DNA from: Mogibacterium timidum ATCC 33093
Lineage (GTDB): Bacteria; Bacillota; Clostridia; Peptostreptococcales; Anaerovoracaceae
Length of the DNA stretch: 64,000 bases
Reading direction: 5' to 3'
Assembly (NCBI RefSeq): GCF_000525775.1
Contig: NZ_JALU01000018.1
Location: 62,001 to 126,000 of the forward strand
Positions within the stretch are counted from its first letter, which is position 1, and every line of letters begins with the position of its first letter. Shown piece by piece: positions 9,511 through 19,065 of this stretch. Position numbers and translations under genes: made by a program. A model generated the notes under the pieces. It made no database searches. It saw only the letters and a list, made by a program, of their open reading frames with translations, and had not been told where the DNA came from.

Positions 9511-9534
9511 AAAGAGTGGGGCAACCCACTCTTT
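9511..9534 (+). promoter_or_regulatory. Strong hairpin in the rimP leader
   Basis: A perfect 10-bp inverted repeat, AAAGAGTGGG and CCCACTCTTT, closes a 4-base GCAA loop. It lies between polC and rimP, 33 bases before the rimP start. GCAA is a stable GNRA tetraloop. There is no T run, so it is more likely an RNA processing, stability or regulatory element than a plain terminator. Confidence 0.6.
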
Positions 9535-9567
9535 CACTTATGTTATGACTTTTTCCCGGGAGGAATT

Positions 9568-10044
9568 ATGGCAAAACAGGATGTTGGTGCAAGAATTGAA
9601 GGCCTGCTGGATGAGTATCTCGCAGACAAGGAGCTTGAGATATATAACATTGAGTATAAGAAAGAAGGCAAGGACTGGAAGCTTCGCATATATCTGGACA
9701 AGCCAATAGGCTGTGATTCGGAGTATGTAGACATCAACGAGTGCGAAGATGTTACGCACTTCCTCAGCGACAGGCTGGATGAAGAGGACTTCATCGAGAG
9801 AAGCTACACACTCGAGGTTTCCTCGCCGGGATTGGATAGAGAGCTGTTGAAGCCTTCTGACTATGAGAGATTTAAGGGCAGAGATGTAGAAGTCAAGCTA
9901 TACACAGCTATTGATGGTCGCAAAGAGCTTGCCGGCAGACTGCTCGGTCGTACAGATGAAAGAGTAACTGTAGAGGTTGAAGGACGTGAAGTCGTGATAC
10001 CTGCTGATAAGATTGCCAAGATAAATTTAGCAGTAATATTTTAG
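9568..10044 (+). CDS. rimP: Ribosome maturation factor RimP
   Basis: Assembly factor for the 30S ribosomal subunit. The protein is 158 residues from the ATG at 9568, which follows a GGGAGG site at 9558-9563. A longer in-frame reading from 9481 would run through the leader hairpin and is rejected. Recognisable parts are an N-terminal alpha/beta domain with YTLEVSSPGLDRELLKP and a C-terminal SH3-like barrel (GRLLGRTDERVTVEVEGREVVIP). It leads the rimP-nusA-rnpM-infB-rbfA operon. Confidence 0.94.
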   Translation: MAKQDVGARIEGLLDEYLADKELEIYNIEYKKEGKDWKLRIYLDKPIGCDSEYVDINECEDVTHFLSDRLDEEDFIERSYTLEVSSPGLDRELLKPSDYERFKGRDVEVKLYTAIDGRKELAGRLLGRTDERVTVEVEGREVVIPADKIAKINLAVIF

Positions 10045-10053
10045 GAGGATTCG

Positions 10054-11280
10054 ATGAATAAAGAGTTTTTGGATGCTCTCACTGAACTTGAGCGTGAGAA
10101 AAACATTTCAAAAGAAGACATTATCACTGCGATTGAGGATGCTGTAGAACTCGCATATAAAAAGAACTACGGCAACTACCCTAATGTCAGGGTTTCGGTA
10201 GATCGCGAGGATGGCGAGGTTCTTGTTCTGATGAGCAAGGAGGTCGTCGAGGATGTAGAGGACGACATGATGGAGGTTTCCCTAGAGGAGGCCAGATCTT
10301 ACGACTCCAGATATGAGCTGGGTGACATCATTGAGTATCAGGTGGACCCTAAGGACTTTGGTCGCATCGCTGCACAGACCGCTAAGCAGGTAGTAGTGCA
10401 GAGAATCAGAGAAGCTGAGAGACGCAACTCTTACGATGAGTTCGTTAACAAGCAGGGAGAAATCATCACAGCCAAGATTGAGAGAATCAACAACGGAACT
10501 ATGTTCCTGTCGGTTGGAAATTCCGAGGGTATTCTGCCTCTATCCGAACAGGTGAAGAGCGAGTCTTTCAACGTAGGGGATCGCATCAAGGTATACGTAA
10601 TAGATGTCAAGAAAGCTACTAAAGGTCCTCAGATATTCCTTTCGAGATCGCATCCCGGCTTAGTTAGAAGGTTGTTTGAGCTTGAGGTTCCGGAAATTGC
10701 AGACGGCACAGTTGAAATCAAGGGAGTAGCTCGCGAGGCAGGCTCGAGAACCAAGATTGCCGTATATTCGCACGATGAGAATGTCGATCCTGTCGGTGCA
10801 TGTGTCGGCAACAGGGGAAGCAGAGTTCAGAATATCGTAGATGAGCTGTTTGGAGAGAAGATTGATATCATCGTATGGGATGAGGATCCGGCTATTCTAA
10901 TAAGCAACGTGCTCAGACCGGCGGAGGTTGAAGGTGTATACATCAACTACGTGAGCGAGAAGGAAAAGATGGCTACAGCCGTTGTTCCGGAGCAGCAGCT
11001 GTCGCTTGCTATCGGTAGAGAAGGCCAGAACGTAAGGCTCGCAGCAAGAGTAAGCGGCTGGAAGATCGATATCAAGAGCAAGGCTCAGCTGGAGGAGAGT
11101 GGCTTCGCGTTTGAAGAGTATGAGGACGAGGATGACTCATCGGAAAATGCTGTTAATGAGGTAGAACAGCCGGATAAGAGTCCTGCGGCAGAAGGTCAGA
11201 TTGCTGCAGAACCGGCAGCTGACGAGGCTGCAGCTCCTGCTGAGGTTGAAGCCGAAGTAGAAGCCGGTACGGAAGCGTAG
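10054..11280 (+). CDS. nusA: Transcription termination/antitermination factor NusA
   Basis: Binds RNA polymerase and nascent RNA and modulates pausing and termination. The protein is 408 residues. It has the N-terminal polymerase-binding domain, an S1 domain (about 135-200), and two KH domains (about 200-345) with GACVGNRGSRVQNIV and LAIGREGQNVRLAA. The last 50 or so residues are an acidic Glu/Ala-rich tail of low complexity, not a folded NusA repeat. It follows rimP by 9 bases with a GGAGG site. Confidence 0.97.
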   Translation: MNKEFLDALTELEREKNISKEDIITAIEDAVELAYKKNYGNYPNVRVSVDREDGEVLVLMSKEVVEDVEDDMMEVSLEEARSYDSRYELGDIIEYQVDPKDFGRIAAQTAKQVVVQRIREAERRNSYDEFVNKQGEIITAKIERINNGTMFLSVGNSEGILPLSEQVKSESFNVGDRIKVYVIDVKKATKGPQIFLSRSHPGLVRRLFELEVPEIADGTVEIKGVAREAGSRTKIAVYSHDENVDPVGACVGNRGSRVQNIVDELFGEKIDIIVWDEDPAILISNVLRPAEVEGVYINYVSEKEKMATAVVPEQQLSLAIGREGQNVRLAARVSGWKIDIKSKAQLEESGFAFEEYEDEDDSSENAVNEVEQPDKSPAAEGQIAAEPAADEAAAPAEVEAEVEAGTEA

Positions 11281-11284
11281 AGAT

Positions 11285-11563
11285 ATGGCTCTAAATGACA
11301 ATAGAGAACCGATGCGCAGGTGTATCGGCTGCAAGGAGTCACATCCACAAGGAGAGATGTTTAGATTTACATGCCGCGGCATACAAATCTACGAAGATAA
11401 AACGGGACATGATGAGGGCAGAGGCGTCTACTTATGCAGAGACGTGTCGTGCATCGAAGCTGCTCGTAAGAGTAGATCGTTCAACAGAGCTTTTCGCAAA
11501 GGGTTGGATGACACGAGCTTGAACGAACTGCTCGACGAGATACTGGAGAGAACAAGGAGGTAG
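11285..11563 (+). CDS. rnpM: YlxR family protein (RNase P modulator RnpM)
   Basis: Small RNA-binding protein of the DUF448 family; its B. subtilis relative is described as binding and modulating RNase P. The protein is 92 residues. It has the typical MRRCIGCKESHPQGEMFRF start, a GRGVYLCRD segment and a basic patch KSRSFNRAFRKG. It sits 4 bases after nusA and 3 bases before infB. The L7Ae-like YlxQ gene often found between the two is missing. Confidence 0.88.
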   Translation: MALNDNREPMRRCIGCKESHPQGEMFRFTCRGIQIYEDKTGHDEGRGVYLCRDVSCIEAARKSRSFNRAFRKGLDDTSLNELLDEILERTRR

Positions 11564-11566
11564 CGG

Positions 11567-14308
11567 ATGACAAAAAAGGTTAATGAGCTTATGACAGAAC
11601 TCGGAGTGTCATATCAGGAGCTCAAGAAGGCCGCTGATACGATGGGAATTGAGGTTAAGACCGAGCGCACTAATCTTGCTCAGAAGGACGCTGACAGACT
11701 GAGCGATACCTTTAGCAAGCTCAAGGGGTTGGATTCCAAGTCCGACAAAAATAGCAATAAGCCTAAAATTAAGGCGGCTCCAATAATTAACAAGGATTTT
11801 GCACACAAGCCTAAGGCACCTATGGGAAAGCCAATGCCACGCAGGGAAGAAGCTGCAGCTGACAAGGCTGCAGAGGTGTCAGCTAAGGCTGTAGAGGATT
11901 CTGGCAGCAAGGAGAAGGTACAGGCTGAGGCTGCTGCAGATGAACCCCAAAAGGCGCCAAAGATCAAGAAAAGCAAGGCTGAAGACAAGAAGCCCGCGAA
12001 GAAGGTCAAAGCTGCAGACAATGGTGAGAAGTCGGAGGAAGTATCTAAGAAGGCTGCCAAAACAGAGGAAAAGGCTAAAGATAAGAAGTCAGAGAAGAAG
12101 GATGAACCATACGAAAATGCTCCTAATAAGCCAATGCGCTTCAAGAAGATTTTCGACGCGTCAACAGCTCCTAAGGAAGAGTCTAAGAGCTCACGCAAGA
12201 AGTCCGGTGACAAGAAAGACGGCAAGAAGGCTGAACGTGGGGGCAGGAGAAACGATCGAAACGGACAGGGCGGCAAGAGCTCCGAGTCCAGACAAGGGAA
12301 AAATTCTTCCAGGCCACAGAGTTCATCGCGTGCAGATGCACCTATGGTTGATAAGCCGCAGAAGGGCAAGAGCAAGAAGTTTTTCGACAAGGATAAGGAC
12401 AAGGATAGAGATAAGTTCAAGCACGAAAAACGTAGCGAAGGAAAGAGCCGTTCACGCTTCTTCGATGAGAGAAACCTCGAGAAGCAGGTTAAGCATAGAA
12501 AGAAAAAGGCACCAAAGGTTACGGAGCCTGAGGTTGAGATTGAAGAGCTGCTGCCGGAAGGTACTGTTGCAGTCACAGCTCCAATCACCGTTGCCGGTCT
12601 GGCTGAGCAGGCCGAGATATCTGTAAGCAAGATCATCATGTCTCTGATGAAGCTGGGCATCATGGCAACTGTGAATCAGACTCTCGACAAGGATACGATT
12701 GAAATGCTGGCTGAGGATCTGGGGATACAGGTTGTCGTGACCGAAGAGCATGAGGAGGTCGTTGAGGAAGGGCTGGATCTGCACGAGGATAAGGAAAGCG
12801 AACTCAAACCTCGCGCACCGATCATCACTGTAATGGGGCACGTTGATCACGGCAAGACTTCGCTGCTCGATGCTATCCGTAACACCAATGTTACAGCCGG
12901 TGAGTCCGGAGGAATAACACAGCACATCGGTGCTTCTGAGGTCAAGATCAACGGCAAGAAAATTGTATTCCTCGATACTCCGGGACACGAAGCGTTTACG
13001 ACTATGCGTGCTAGAGGCGCACAGGTTACTGACATCGCAGTGCTTGTAGTTGCGGCTGACGATAGCGTTAAGCCTCAGACAGTTGAGTCTATCAGCCATG
13101 CAAAGGCAGCTAATGTTCCTATCATCGTAGCTATCAACAAGATTGATAAGCCGGGTGCAAATATAGATAGAGTTAAGAAGGATCTCGCCGATCACGGAGT
13201 TCTCGTTGAAGACTGGGGTGGCGATGTGATCAGCGTTCCGGTTTCAGCCAAGAAGGGCGAAGGGATAACTGATCTGCTGGAGATGATTCTGCTGCAGGCA
13301 GAGGTGCTGGAGCTGCGCGCAAATCCGGACAGACTCGCTATGGGTACTGTTATCGAAGCAAGACTCGACAAGAGCAAGGGACCTATCGCTACTCTGCTCG
13401 TTACCAACGGTACACTCAAGGCCGGTCAGAGTGTAGTAGCCGGAACAACATCCGGTAAAATACGGGTTATGACGAACTTCCGCGGTGAGACAATCAGAAA
13501 GGCTCTCCCGGCTACACCTGTTGAGATTCTGGGACTTTCGGATGTTCCAATGGCGGGAGATTCCTTCAACGCCGTTAAGGATGATAAGGTTGCTCGAGAA
13601 ATCGCTGAAAGCAGACAGGAGAAGGTGAGAGAGGATATACTTGCCAAGAACTCAAGCACAACTCTGGAGAAGCTGTTCTCCCAGATTCAGGAGGGCGAGA
13701 CCAAGGAGCTCAACCTCATCATCAAGGGGGACGTGCAGGGATCTGTCGGTGCTATCATATCGTCGCTTGAGAAGCTGGACACAGCTGACGTGCGTGTAAA
13801 TGTAGTTCACTCCGGAGTCGGTACTGTTACTGAGTCTGATGTAATGCTCGCAGAGACCTCCGGAGCTATCATCATAGGCTTCAATGTCAGACCTACTACG
13901 GCAGTTCAGACTCGTGCGGATGATGCAGAAATTGAAATCAGAACGTACCGTGTAATCTACGACATCATCGATGATGTACAGAACGCTATGAAGGGTATGC
14001 TTGATCCGGAGTATAAAGAAGAAATACTCGGTAAGGCTGAGATCAGAGAGATATTTAAGGTTCCTAACCTTGGAATCGTCGGTGGTGCATACATCATCGA
14101 GGGTAAGGTTAAGAGAAATGCACAGATTCGTCTCGTAAGAGATGGAATCGTAATACACGAGGGCACTATCTCGTCATTGCGCAGATTTAAGGATGACGTA
14201 AAGGAGGTTGCTCAGGGGTATGAGTGTGGTCTGGGTATAGAGTCATATAATGATATCAAGCCAAGTGATATTATCGAGTGCTTCCACATGGTGGAAATAG
14301 AGAGGTAA
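11567..14308 (+). CDS. infB: Translation initiation factor IF-2
   Basis: GTPase that brings initiator tRNA to the 30S subunit. The protein is 913 residues. An IF2_N helical domain comes first, then a long Lys/Glu/Ala/Ser-rich disordered region up to about residue 310, a second IF2_N (about 335-385), the GTPase domain from about 415 with GHVDHGKT near 424-431, the DTPGHEAF and NKIDKPG motifs, then domains II-IV. The low-complexity N-terminal stretch makes long but false reading frames on the other strand. It overlaps nothing; rbfA starts 2 bases after its stop. Confidence 0.98.
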   Translation: MTKKVNELMTELGVSYQELKKAADTMGIEVKTERTNLAQKDADRLSDTFSKLKGLDSKSDKNSNKPKIKAAPIINKDFAHKPKAPMGKPMPRREEAAADKAAEVSAKAVEDSGSKEKVQAEAAADEPQKAPKIKKSKAEDKKPAKKVKAADNGEKSEEVSKKAAKTEEKAKDKKSEKKDEPYENAPNKPMRFKKIFDASTAPKEESKSSRKKSGDKKDGKKAERGGRRNDRNGQGGKSSESRQGKNSSRPQSSSRADAPMVDKPQKGKSKKFFDKDKDKDRDKFKHEKRSEGKSRSRFFDERNLEKQVKHRKKKAPKVTEPEVEIEELLPEGTVAVTAPITVAGLAEQAEISVSKIIMSLMKLGIMATVNQTLDKDTIEMLAEDLGIQVVVTEEHEEVVEEGLDLHEDKESELKPRAPIITVMGHVDHGKTSLLDAIRNTNVTAGESGGITQHIGASEVKINGKKIVFLDTPGHEAFTTMRARGAQVTDIAVLVVAADDSVKPQTVESISHAKAANVPIIVAINKIDKPGANIDRVKKDLADHGVLVEDWGGDVISVPVSAKKGEGITDLLEMILLQAEVLELRANPDRLAMGTVIEARLDKSKGPIATLLVTNGTLKAGQSVVAGTTSGKIRVMTNFRGETIRKALPATPVEILGLSDVPMAGDSFNAVKDDKVAREIAESRQEKVREDILAKNSSTTLEKLFSQIQEGETKELNLIIKGDVQGSVGAIISSLEKLDTADVRVNVVHSGVGTVTESDVMLAETSGAIIIGFNVRPTTAVQTRADDAEIEIRTYRVIYDIIDDVQNAMKGMLDPEYKEEILGKAEIREIFKVPNLGIVGGAYIIEGKVKRNAQIRLVRDGIVIHEGTISSLRRFKDDVKEVAQGYECGLGIESYNDIKPSDIIECFHMVEIER

Positions 14309-14309
14309 T

Positions 14310-14696
14310 ATGGGTAGAAATTACAGACAGGGCAGACTTGGAGAGGAGATAAAAAAGTGTATCTCAGGTTATCTCCTCAACGGAATTAAGGATCCTAGAT
14401 TGTCTGCCAGAATCATAACAATTTCAGCGGTTGAGGTGTCTAGCGACGGGAGCTATGCTACCGTTTATTTCACACCTCTTACGCTGTCTGATGAAGACAG
14501 CCGAGAAGTTGCAAAGGAAGTTCTGACTGCATTTAACAGTGCAAAGGGCTTGTTTAGAACCAAAATTTCCCATGATATCAAGTTGAGGCACGCTCCGGAG
14601 CTGAACTTCAAGCTGGATTCATCCATGGAATACGGCAGACATATCGATGAGATTATTGATGGATTCAACAAACCGGAAGGTAATAAAAATGACTAA
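14310..14696 (+). CDS. rbfA: 30S ribosome-binding factor RbfA
   Basis: Late 30S maturation factor that acts on the 5' end region of 16S rRNA. The protein is 128 residues with a KH-like fold. The start GRNYRQGRLGEEIKKCISGYL and the motif LRHAPELNFKLDSSMEYGRHIDEII near the end are typical. It shares 8 bases with the nrnA start, indicating translational coupling. Confidence 0.96.
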   Translation: MGRNYRQGRLGEEIKKCISGYLLNGIKDPRLSARIITISAVEVSSDGSYATVYFTPLTLSDEDSREVAKEVLTAFNSAKGLFRTKISHDIKLRHAPELNFKLDSSMEYGRHIDEIIDGFNKPEGNKND

Positions 14697-15681
14697 TAAC
14701 ACTTATCTGGAAATCGCTGATAATCTGCTTAAGTCAGAAAAGATTCTGATATTTCCTCACGAAAATATGGATGGCGACTGCCTCGGTTCTGCCGCTGCAC
14801 TGTGTCAGATGATGCGCAACAGCGGAAAGGAAGCGTATGTTGTCGCTGATGGCAAGACTCCGCGGAATCTTGACTTTCTGGAGAGCGGTACATTGACCAG
14901 CAACAAGGATGTCTTTAATGAGTATGACCTCGCAGTTTTGGTCGACTGCGGCAGTAGGAGCAGAATCGGAGACCGTGCGGCTGTCTTTGACAGAGGCAGG
15001 GTAAAGGCAGTTATCGATCATCATGGTGTCTCAGAGCAGGATACTGCTTTTGATTTTGGCGTTATTGAACCTAGTTCGGCAGCGACTGCGGAGCTGGTGT
15101 ATCTTATAGCCAAGGAGATGGGGGTTGAGATAACTCTGCCTATCGCGCGATGTGTATTTGCAGCCATAAATACGGACACTGGCAGCTTTCAGCATTCAAA
15201 TACTACAGCCAGGACTCATGTAATTGTCAGTGAGCTCTACGACATTGATGGATTTGACGGAAACGAAATCACTCAGCTGCTATACAACAGACAATCGCTC
15301 GGTTCAATTCAGCTTGAAGGCAGAGTGATTTCCGGCATGAAGGTGTGTGCTGGCGGCAAGCTTGCGATAGGTGCAGTCACCCGACAGCTCCTTGATGAAA
15401 CCGACACGGATATGAGTGAGTCTGAGGGAATAGTTCAGAAGCTCATGAGCATTGATGGTGTCGAGATAGGCTGTATACTCAAGGAAACGGATGCGAACAC
15501 TGTCAGAGTCAGTTTGCGAGCAAAGTCCTATGCCAATGTTGCACGTGTCGCGCAGAGCTACGGCGGCGGTGGACACGTGCGGGCTGCGGGTTTTACCTTT
15601 GAAGGAACTGTAGACGAAGCGGTTGTTGATGTTTCAAGGGCTCTCGAAGCAGAGCTTGATAGGGCAAATGATGAAAAATAG
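14689..15681 (+). CDS. nrnA: DHH/DHHA1 phosphoesterase, oligoribonuclease / pAp phosphatase NrnA
   Basis: Degrades very short RNA oligonucleotides (nanoRNA) and dephosphorylates pAp. The protein is 330 residues from the ATG at 14689, which has GGAAGG at 14675-14680. An upstream in-frame ATG at 14647 lies deep in rbfA and is rejected. The DHH domain carries MDGDCLGS (Asp ligands), VDCGSR and VIDHHGV. The C-terminal DHHA1 domain carries the GGGGHVRAAGF glycine motif. It sits between rbfA and truB, as in many Bacillota. Confidence 0.93.
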   Translation: MTNNTYLEIADNLLKSEKILIFPHENMDGDCLGSAAALCQMMRNSGKEAYVVADGKTPRNLDFLESGTLTSNKDVFNEYDLAVLVDCGSRSRIGDRAAVFDRGRVKAVIDHHGVSEQDTAFDFGVIEPSSAATAELVYLIAKEMGVEITLPIARCVFAAINTDTGSFQHSNTTARTHVIVSELYDIDGFDGNEITQLLYNRQSLGSIQLEGRVISGMKVCAGGKLAIGAVTRQLLDETDTDMSESEGIVQKLMSIDGVEIGCILKETDANTVRVSLRAKSYANVARVAQSYGGGGHVRAAGFTFEGTVDEAVVDVSRALEAELDRANDEK

Positions 15682-16615
15682 CGGTGTTATCAATATTAAC
15701 AAGCCTGAGGGCTACACCTCGCATGATGTGGTTGCCAGGCTTAGGCGTAGGCTTGGCATCAAGCGTGTGGGGCATACGGGAACTCTCGATCCTATGGCGA
15801 CGGGAGTTCTTCCTGTATGTTACGGTAAGGCGACGAGAATTATCGAGTATTACGACCATGATTGGAAGACCTATGAGGCCGAGCTTGAGCTGGGGAAGGT
15901 AAGTGATACGCTCGATTCTACCGGTGAAGTTGTCGAAGAGCGTTCGGCTGCAGGAGTTACACGTGAGGATGTTCTCGCACTTGAGCCTATGTACAGAGGC
16001 ACTATAACGCAGATTCCGCCAAGGTATTCCGCTCTTAAAATCAACGGTCGACCTCTCTACAAGTATGCTCGTGAGGGACAGGAGATCGACATCGACTCCA
16101 AAAAGCGCGAGATTGAAATCCGCAGCTTTGCATTTACGAGCATTGATATTCCCACAAGAAAGGTTTCCTTCACCGTAACCTGCTCGAAGGGCACCTACAT
16201 AAGGAGCATCTGTGCAGAGATAGGCGAGCTTCTCGGTACAGGTGCAGTGATGACTAAGCTTGAAAGGACGAGAAGCGGGGTATTTGAGATTGTAGATGCC
16301 TATAATCTCGATGATGTGCTGGCGATGAACGATGAGGAACTGGAGAAAATAGTAATAGATTGCGACTCGACTATTATCAACCTCAGGAAGCTGGTGCTGA
16401 AAGAGGGGAGCGAACCGTTTTATTTTAATGGCAGGAAGATTGAACCTCGGTATTATTCTTCAGCAGGCAGTGATTCCTTTGAAAATGCGAATGACGGGGA
16501 TATCTTTCCGGATTTGTACAGGCTTTATGACGTACATGGAGAATTTCTCGGAACCTGTCGTATGCTTGAGGATGGCGTTTTAAAACCGGAAAAGGTAATT
16601 GGTAACAGAGATTAA
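15671..16615 (+). CDS. truB: tRNA pseudouridine(55) synthase TruB
   Basis: Makes pseudouridine 55 in the T loop of tRNAs. The protein is 314 residues. The start is one of two adjacent ATGs at 15668 and 15671. The second is preferred because the AGGG at 15661-15664 is better spaced. Conserved elements are GVININKPEGYTSHDVV, the catalytic GHTGTLDPMATGVLP with its Asp, and the C-terminal KGTYIRSI segment. It overlaps the nrnA end by 11 bases. Confidence 0.95.
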   Translation: MKNSGVININKPEGYTSHDVVARLRRRLGIKRVGHTGTLDPMATGVLPVCYGKATRIIEYYDHDWKTYEAELELGKVSDTLDSTGEVVEERSAAGVTREDVLALEPMYRGTITQIPPRYSALKINGRPLYKYAREGQEIDIDSKKREIEIRSFAFTSIDIPTRKVSFTVTCSKGTYIRSICAEIGELLGTGAVMTKLERTRSGVFEIVDAYNLDDVLAMNDEELEKIVIDCDSTIINLRKLVLKEGSEPFYFNGRKIEPRYYSSAGSDSFENANDGDIFPDLYRLYDVHGEFLGTCRMLEDGVLKPEKVIGNRD

Positions 16616-16616
16616 T

Positions 16617-17555
16617 ATGAAGGTGTATAGATCACTTGCAGATATTAATATTGAATTTGCGACTGCTGTCGCACTCGGGAACTTTGATGGAGTCCATATT
16701 GGGCATCAGCAGATTTTGGATGCGGCTGTAGATCTGGCCGGAAAGCTCGGAGCTGTTCCGGCCTGCTTTACTTTCTCCAATCATCCGCGGGAGCTGTTTG
16801 CCGGTGACGCTGAGTTGAGAGACAAAATTCTCTTCATCTCCGGCGATGAAGAGAAGCTGCAATTACTCGAACAAGCCGGCATACATGTCGTATTTGATGT
16901 TCCCTTTGATGAATTTACAATGAATATGTCTCCTGAGGTATTCATTAAAGAGATTCTATGTGATAAGCTTAACGCCAAGGGTGTATCTTGTGGCTTTAAC
17001 TACAGGTTTGGCGCAAGGGCTAGTGGGGATGAAAAGCTTTTGTCGCAGCTAGGAGTCGGCTACGGATATGAAACAAGAGTAATCCGGCCGGTAAAGGTGG
17101 GCGGAGAGGTTGTAAGCTCGACGTATATCCGTTGCGCTGTCGAAGCCGGAGACCTTGTCAAGGCTAATGAAGCTCTGGGCAGGCCTTTCAGCATTAGCGG
17201 TATAGTCGTTCAGGGCAACCATATCGGTTCCGCTATTGGATTCCCGACGGCTAATGTCCGGCTGAGTAAACGAAAGGTTGCACCGCTTAACGGAGTATAT
17301 TTTACGCGGACGACGATCGGCGGCAAGTCATATTGCAGCATCTCAAACGTTGGGACGAAGCCTACGATAGGTGAGTATGAGAAGTCTGTTGAAACCAATA
17401 TATTTGGAATTGACCATGATTTGTACGGCCAAAGTGTGAAGATCGAATTTCTGCAGCTGCTGAGACCTGAGATTAAGTTCGATTCAATAGAGCAGCTTGC
17501 CGTGCAAATTGCCGATGATATCAAGTCCGCGAGGAGATTTCATGGTATCGAATAA
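16617..17555 (+). CDS. ribF: Bifunctional riboflavin kinase / FAD synthetase
   Basis: Converts riboflavin to FMN and then to FAD. The protein is 312 residues, starting at the ATG one base after the truB stop. The N-terminal nucleotidyltransferase domain has VALGNFDGVHIGHQ and the VSSTYIR segment. The C-terminal riboflavin kinase domain (from about 185) has GIVVQGNHIGSAIGFPTAN. The last 14 bases are shared with the next gene, so the VWA-MoxR-LRR module is likely translated from the same transcript. Confidence 0.95.
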   Translation: MKVYRSLADINIEFATAVALGNFDGVHIGHQQILDAAVDLAGKLGAVPACFTFSNHPRELFAGDAELRDKILFISGDEEKLQLLEQAGIHVVFDVPFDEFTMNMSPEVFIKEILCDKLNAKGVSCGFNYRFGARASGDEKLLSQLGVGYGYETRVIRPVKVGGEVVSSTYIRCAVEAGDLVKANEALGRPFSISGIVVQGNHIGSAIGFPTANVRLSKRKVAPLNGVYFTRTTIGGKSYCSISNVGTKPTIGEYEKSVETNIFGIDHDLYGQSVKIEFLQLLRPEIKFDSIEQLAVQIADDIKSARRFHGIE

Positions 17556-19035
17556 CCCGGGTAGTGATAATCGTATAGATAGAGAACATAATAAAGAGGT
17601 ACTTTTAGCAGAGAAAATTATAGCCGCAGCACAGGACAAAATTGTCGGAGGTATGCGGTTTATGGACTCTGCTGTTTTTGCGCTTAAGGGAGTTTGTCTT
17701 GGAGACGCAGCTGTGAATACGCTTATGACGGATGGTTCAAAGCTGTATTATAATCCGCGCGTCATTTTCGACAGAGCTGAGCATGGATTATCGTGTTTTA
17801 CACACGACTATATGCATATCCTGCTCCACTGCGTATTCAAGCACTATTTCGTAACGGGCAGAGTTAACATGAGATACTGGAATCTGGCCGCAGACATTGC
17901 CGTTGAAGAGCTTATCGAGTCGCTGGGGCTCAGCTGCTTCAATACACCGGCAAGCAGCGAGCGGCGTGATGAGCTGCATAAAATAAGGATTAAGCGCGGC
18001 AGACTGTCGGCTGACAGGCTGTACAGGTCATTTCTTAATGACCCACCAATAGAGGCAGAGATTAACACCATGACGGATCTCTTTACCGTGGACGATCACA
18101 GATTTTGGTACAGAGATGTTCATCATAGCATTGATATGGCTGATTCTGAAGTTTCAGACAGCTCCGATGTAAAAAGAGAATGCAATCGGGATGCTGATTT
18201 ATACGATAAAAATTCAGATTATGATTCAAGCCCAGATGATATAAACGAGCTTGAGATTGAAAGAGTGGATGAGGCTGATGCGAACGATGGCAATGCTGAC
18301 GGTGCTGCTTTGCGGGCAGATCAGGATTGGGACAAGATCAGAGATATGGTCAAGACAGCTCTTGAGATGGATGACTCCGGGTTCGGGGAAGCCGGCGGCA
18401 GCATGCAGAAGGAGCTTAGGCGTGCGGAGGAGAAGCAGGTTGACTACAGCGCATTTCTCAGAAAGTTTGCAGCCATGCACGAGACGCTCAAGATTGATGA
18501 CAATGCATTCGACTACATCATGTACACATACGGTTTAGAAAGGTATAAGGATATGCCGCTGATAGAGCCGCTGGAGTACAGGGATGAAAAGAACATCAGG
18601 GATCTGGTCATTGCCATAGATACGTCCGGTTCGACGGACGGTGAGCTAGTCAAGAAGTTCGTGGACAAGAGCTTCGAGATACTGGGCAGCTCTGAGATAT
18701 TTGGCAACAGATTCAATATCCACGTGATACAATGTGACGCAGAGATACAGGATGATACGGTGCTGCGCACAAGAGAAGATGTGAATAGTTTTCTGCAAAA
18801 TATCGAGATCAAGGGTCTGGGGGGTACCGACTTCCGCCCGGTGTTTCGTTATATAAATGAGCTCATACAGCACAAGGAGATTCGCAATCTGCGCGGGCTG
18901 CTGTATTTTACAGATGGAAAGGGCACATATCCGAAGCGCAAGCCTCCATACGATACAGCGTTTATATTTGCAGATGATGAGGCTTATTCGGATGATGTGC
19001 CGGCATGGGCAATGAAGGTGTATTTTGATGAGTGA
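17542..19035 (+). CDS. VWA-like / DUF2201-type putative metallopeptidase protein
   Basis: The protein is 497 residues and soluble, with no signal peptide. The start at 17542 follows GAGGAG at 17531-17536. The N-terminal half resembles the DUF2201 putative metallopeptidase domain, but the expected HExxH is HDYMH (residues 88-92), followed by H96 and H101. A middle region (about 200-265) is acidic and Asp/Ser-rich. The C-terminal part is a VWA-like domain with an intact metal site: DTSGST (360-365), GGTDFRP and YFTDGKG. Proteins of this kind are usually paired with MoxR ATPases, as here (next gene). Substrate and role are unknown; proposed roles for such pairs are protein remodelling or metal-dependent maturation, which is inference for this case. 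Confidence 0.8.
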   Translation: MVSNNPGSDNRIDREHNKEVLLAEKIIAAAQDKIVGGMRFMDSAVFALKGVCLGDAAVNTLMTDGSKLYYNPRVIFDRAEHGLSCFTHDYMHILLHCVFKHYFVTGRVNMRYWNLAADIAVEELIESLGLSCFNTPASSERRDELHKIRIKRGRLSADRLYRSFLNDPPIEAEINTMTDLFTVDDHRFWYRDVHHSIDMADSEVSDSSDVKRECNRDADLYDKNSDYDSSPDDINELEIERVDEADANDGNADGAALRADQDWDKIRDMVKTALEMDDSGFGEAGGSMQKELRRAEEKQVDYSAFLRKFAAMHETLKIDDNAFDYIMYTYGLERYKDMPLIEPLEYRDEKNIRDLVIAIDTSGSTDGELVKKFVDKSFEILGSSEIFGNRFNIHVIQCDAEIQDDTVLRTREDVNSFLQNIEIKGLGGTDFRPVFRYINELIQHKEIRNLRGLLYFTDGKGTYPKRKPPYDTAFIFADDEAYSDDVPAWAMKVYFDE

Positions 19036-19065
19036 AGTACGTAATCATGTGGAAAGGGAGATAAT

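Noticed and set aside
9481-9567. N-terminal extension of rimP
   Set aside because: It would translate the leader hairpin; the ATG at 9568 has a good GGGAGG site and gives normal length.
11680-12663. Long - strand reading frame (327 residues) opposite infB
   Set aside because: It arises from the Lys/Glu/Ala-rich low-complexity coding of the IF-2 N-terminal region; its product is a Ser/Leu/Phe-rich string without a recognisable domain or ribosome site.
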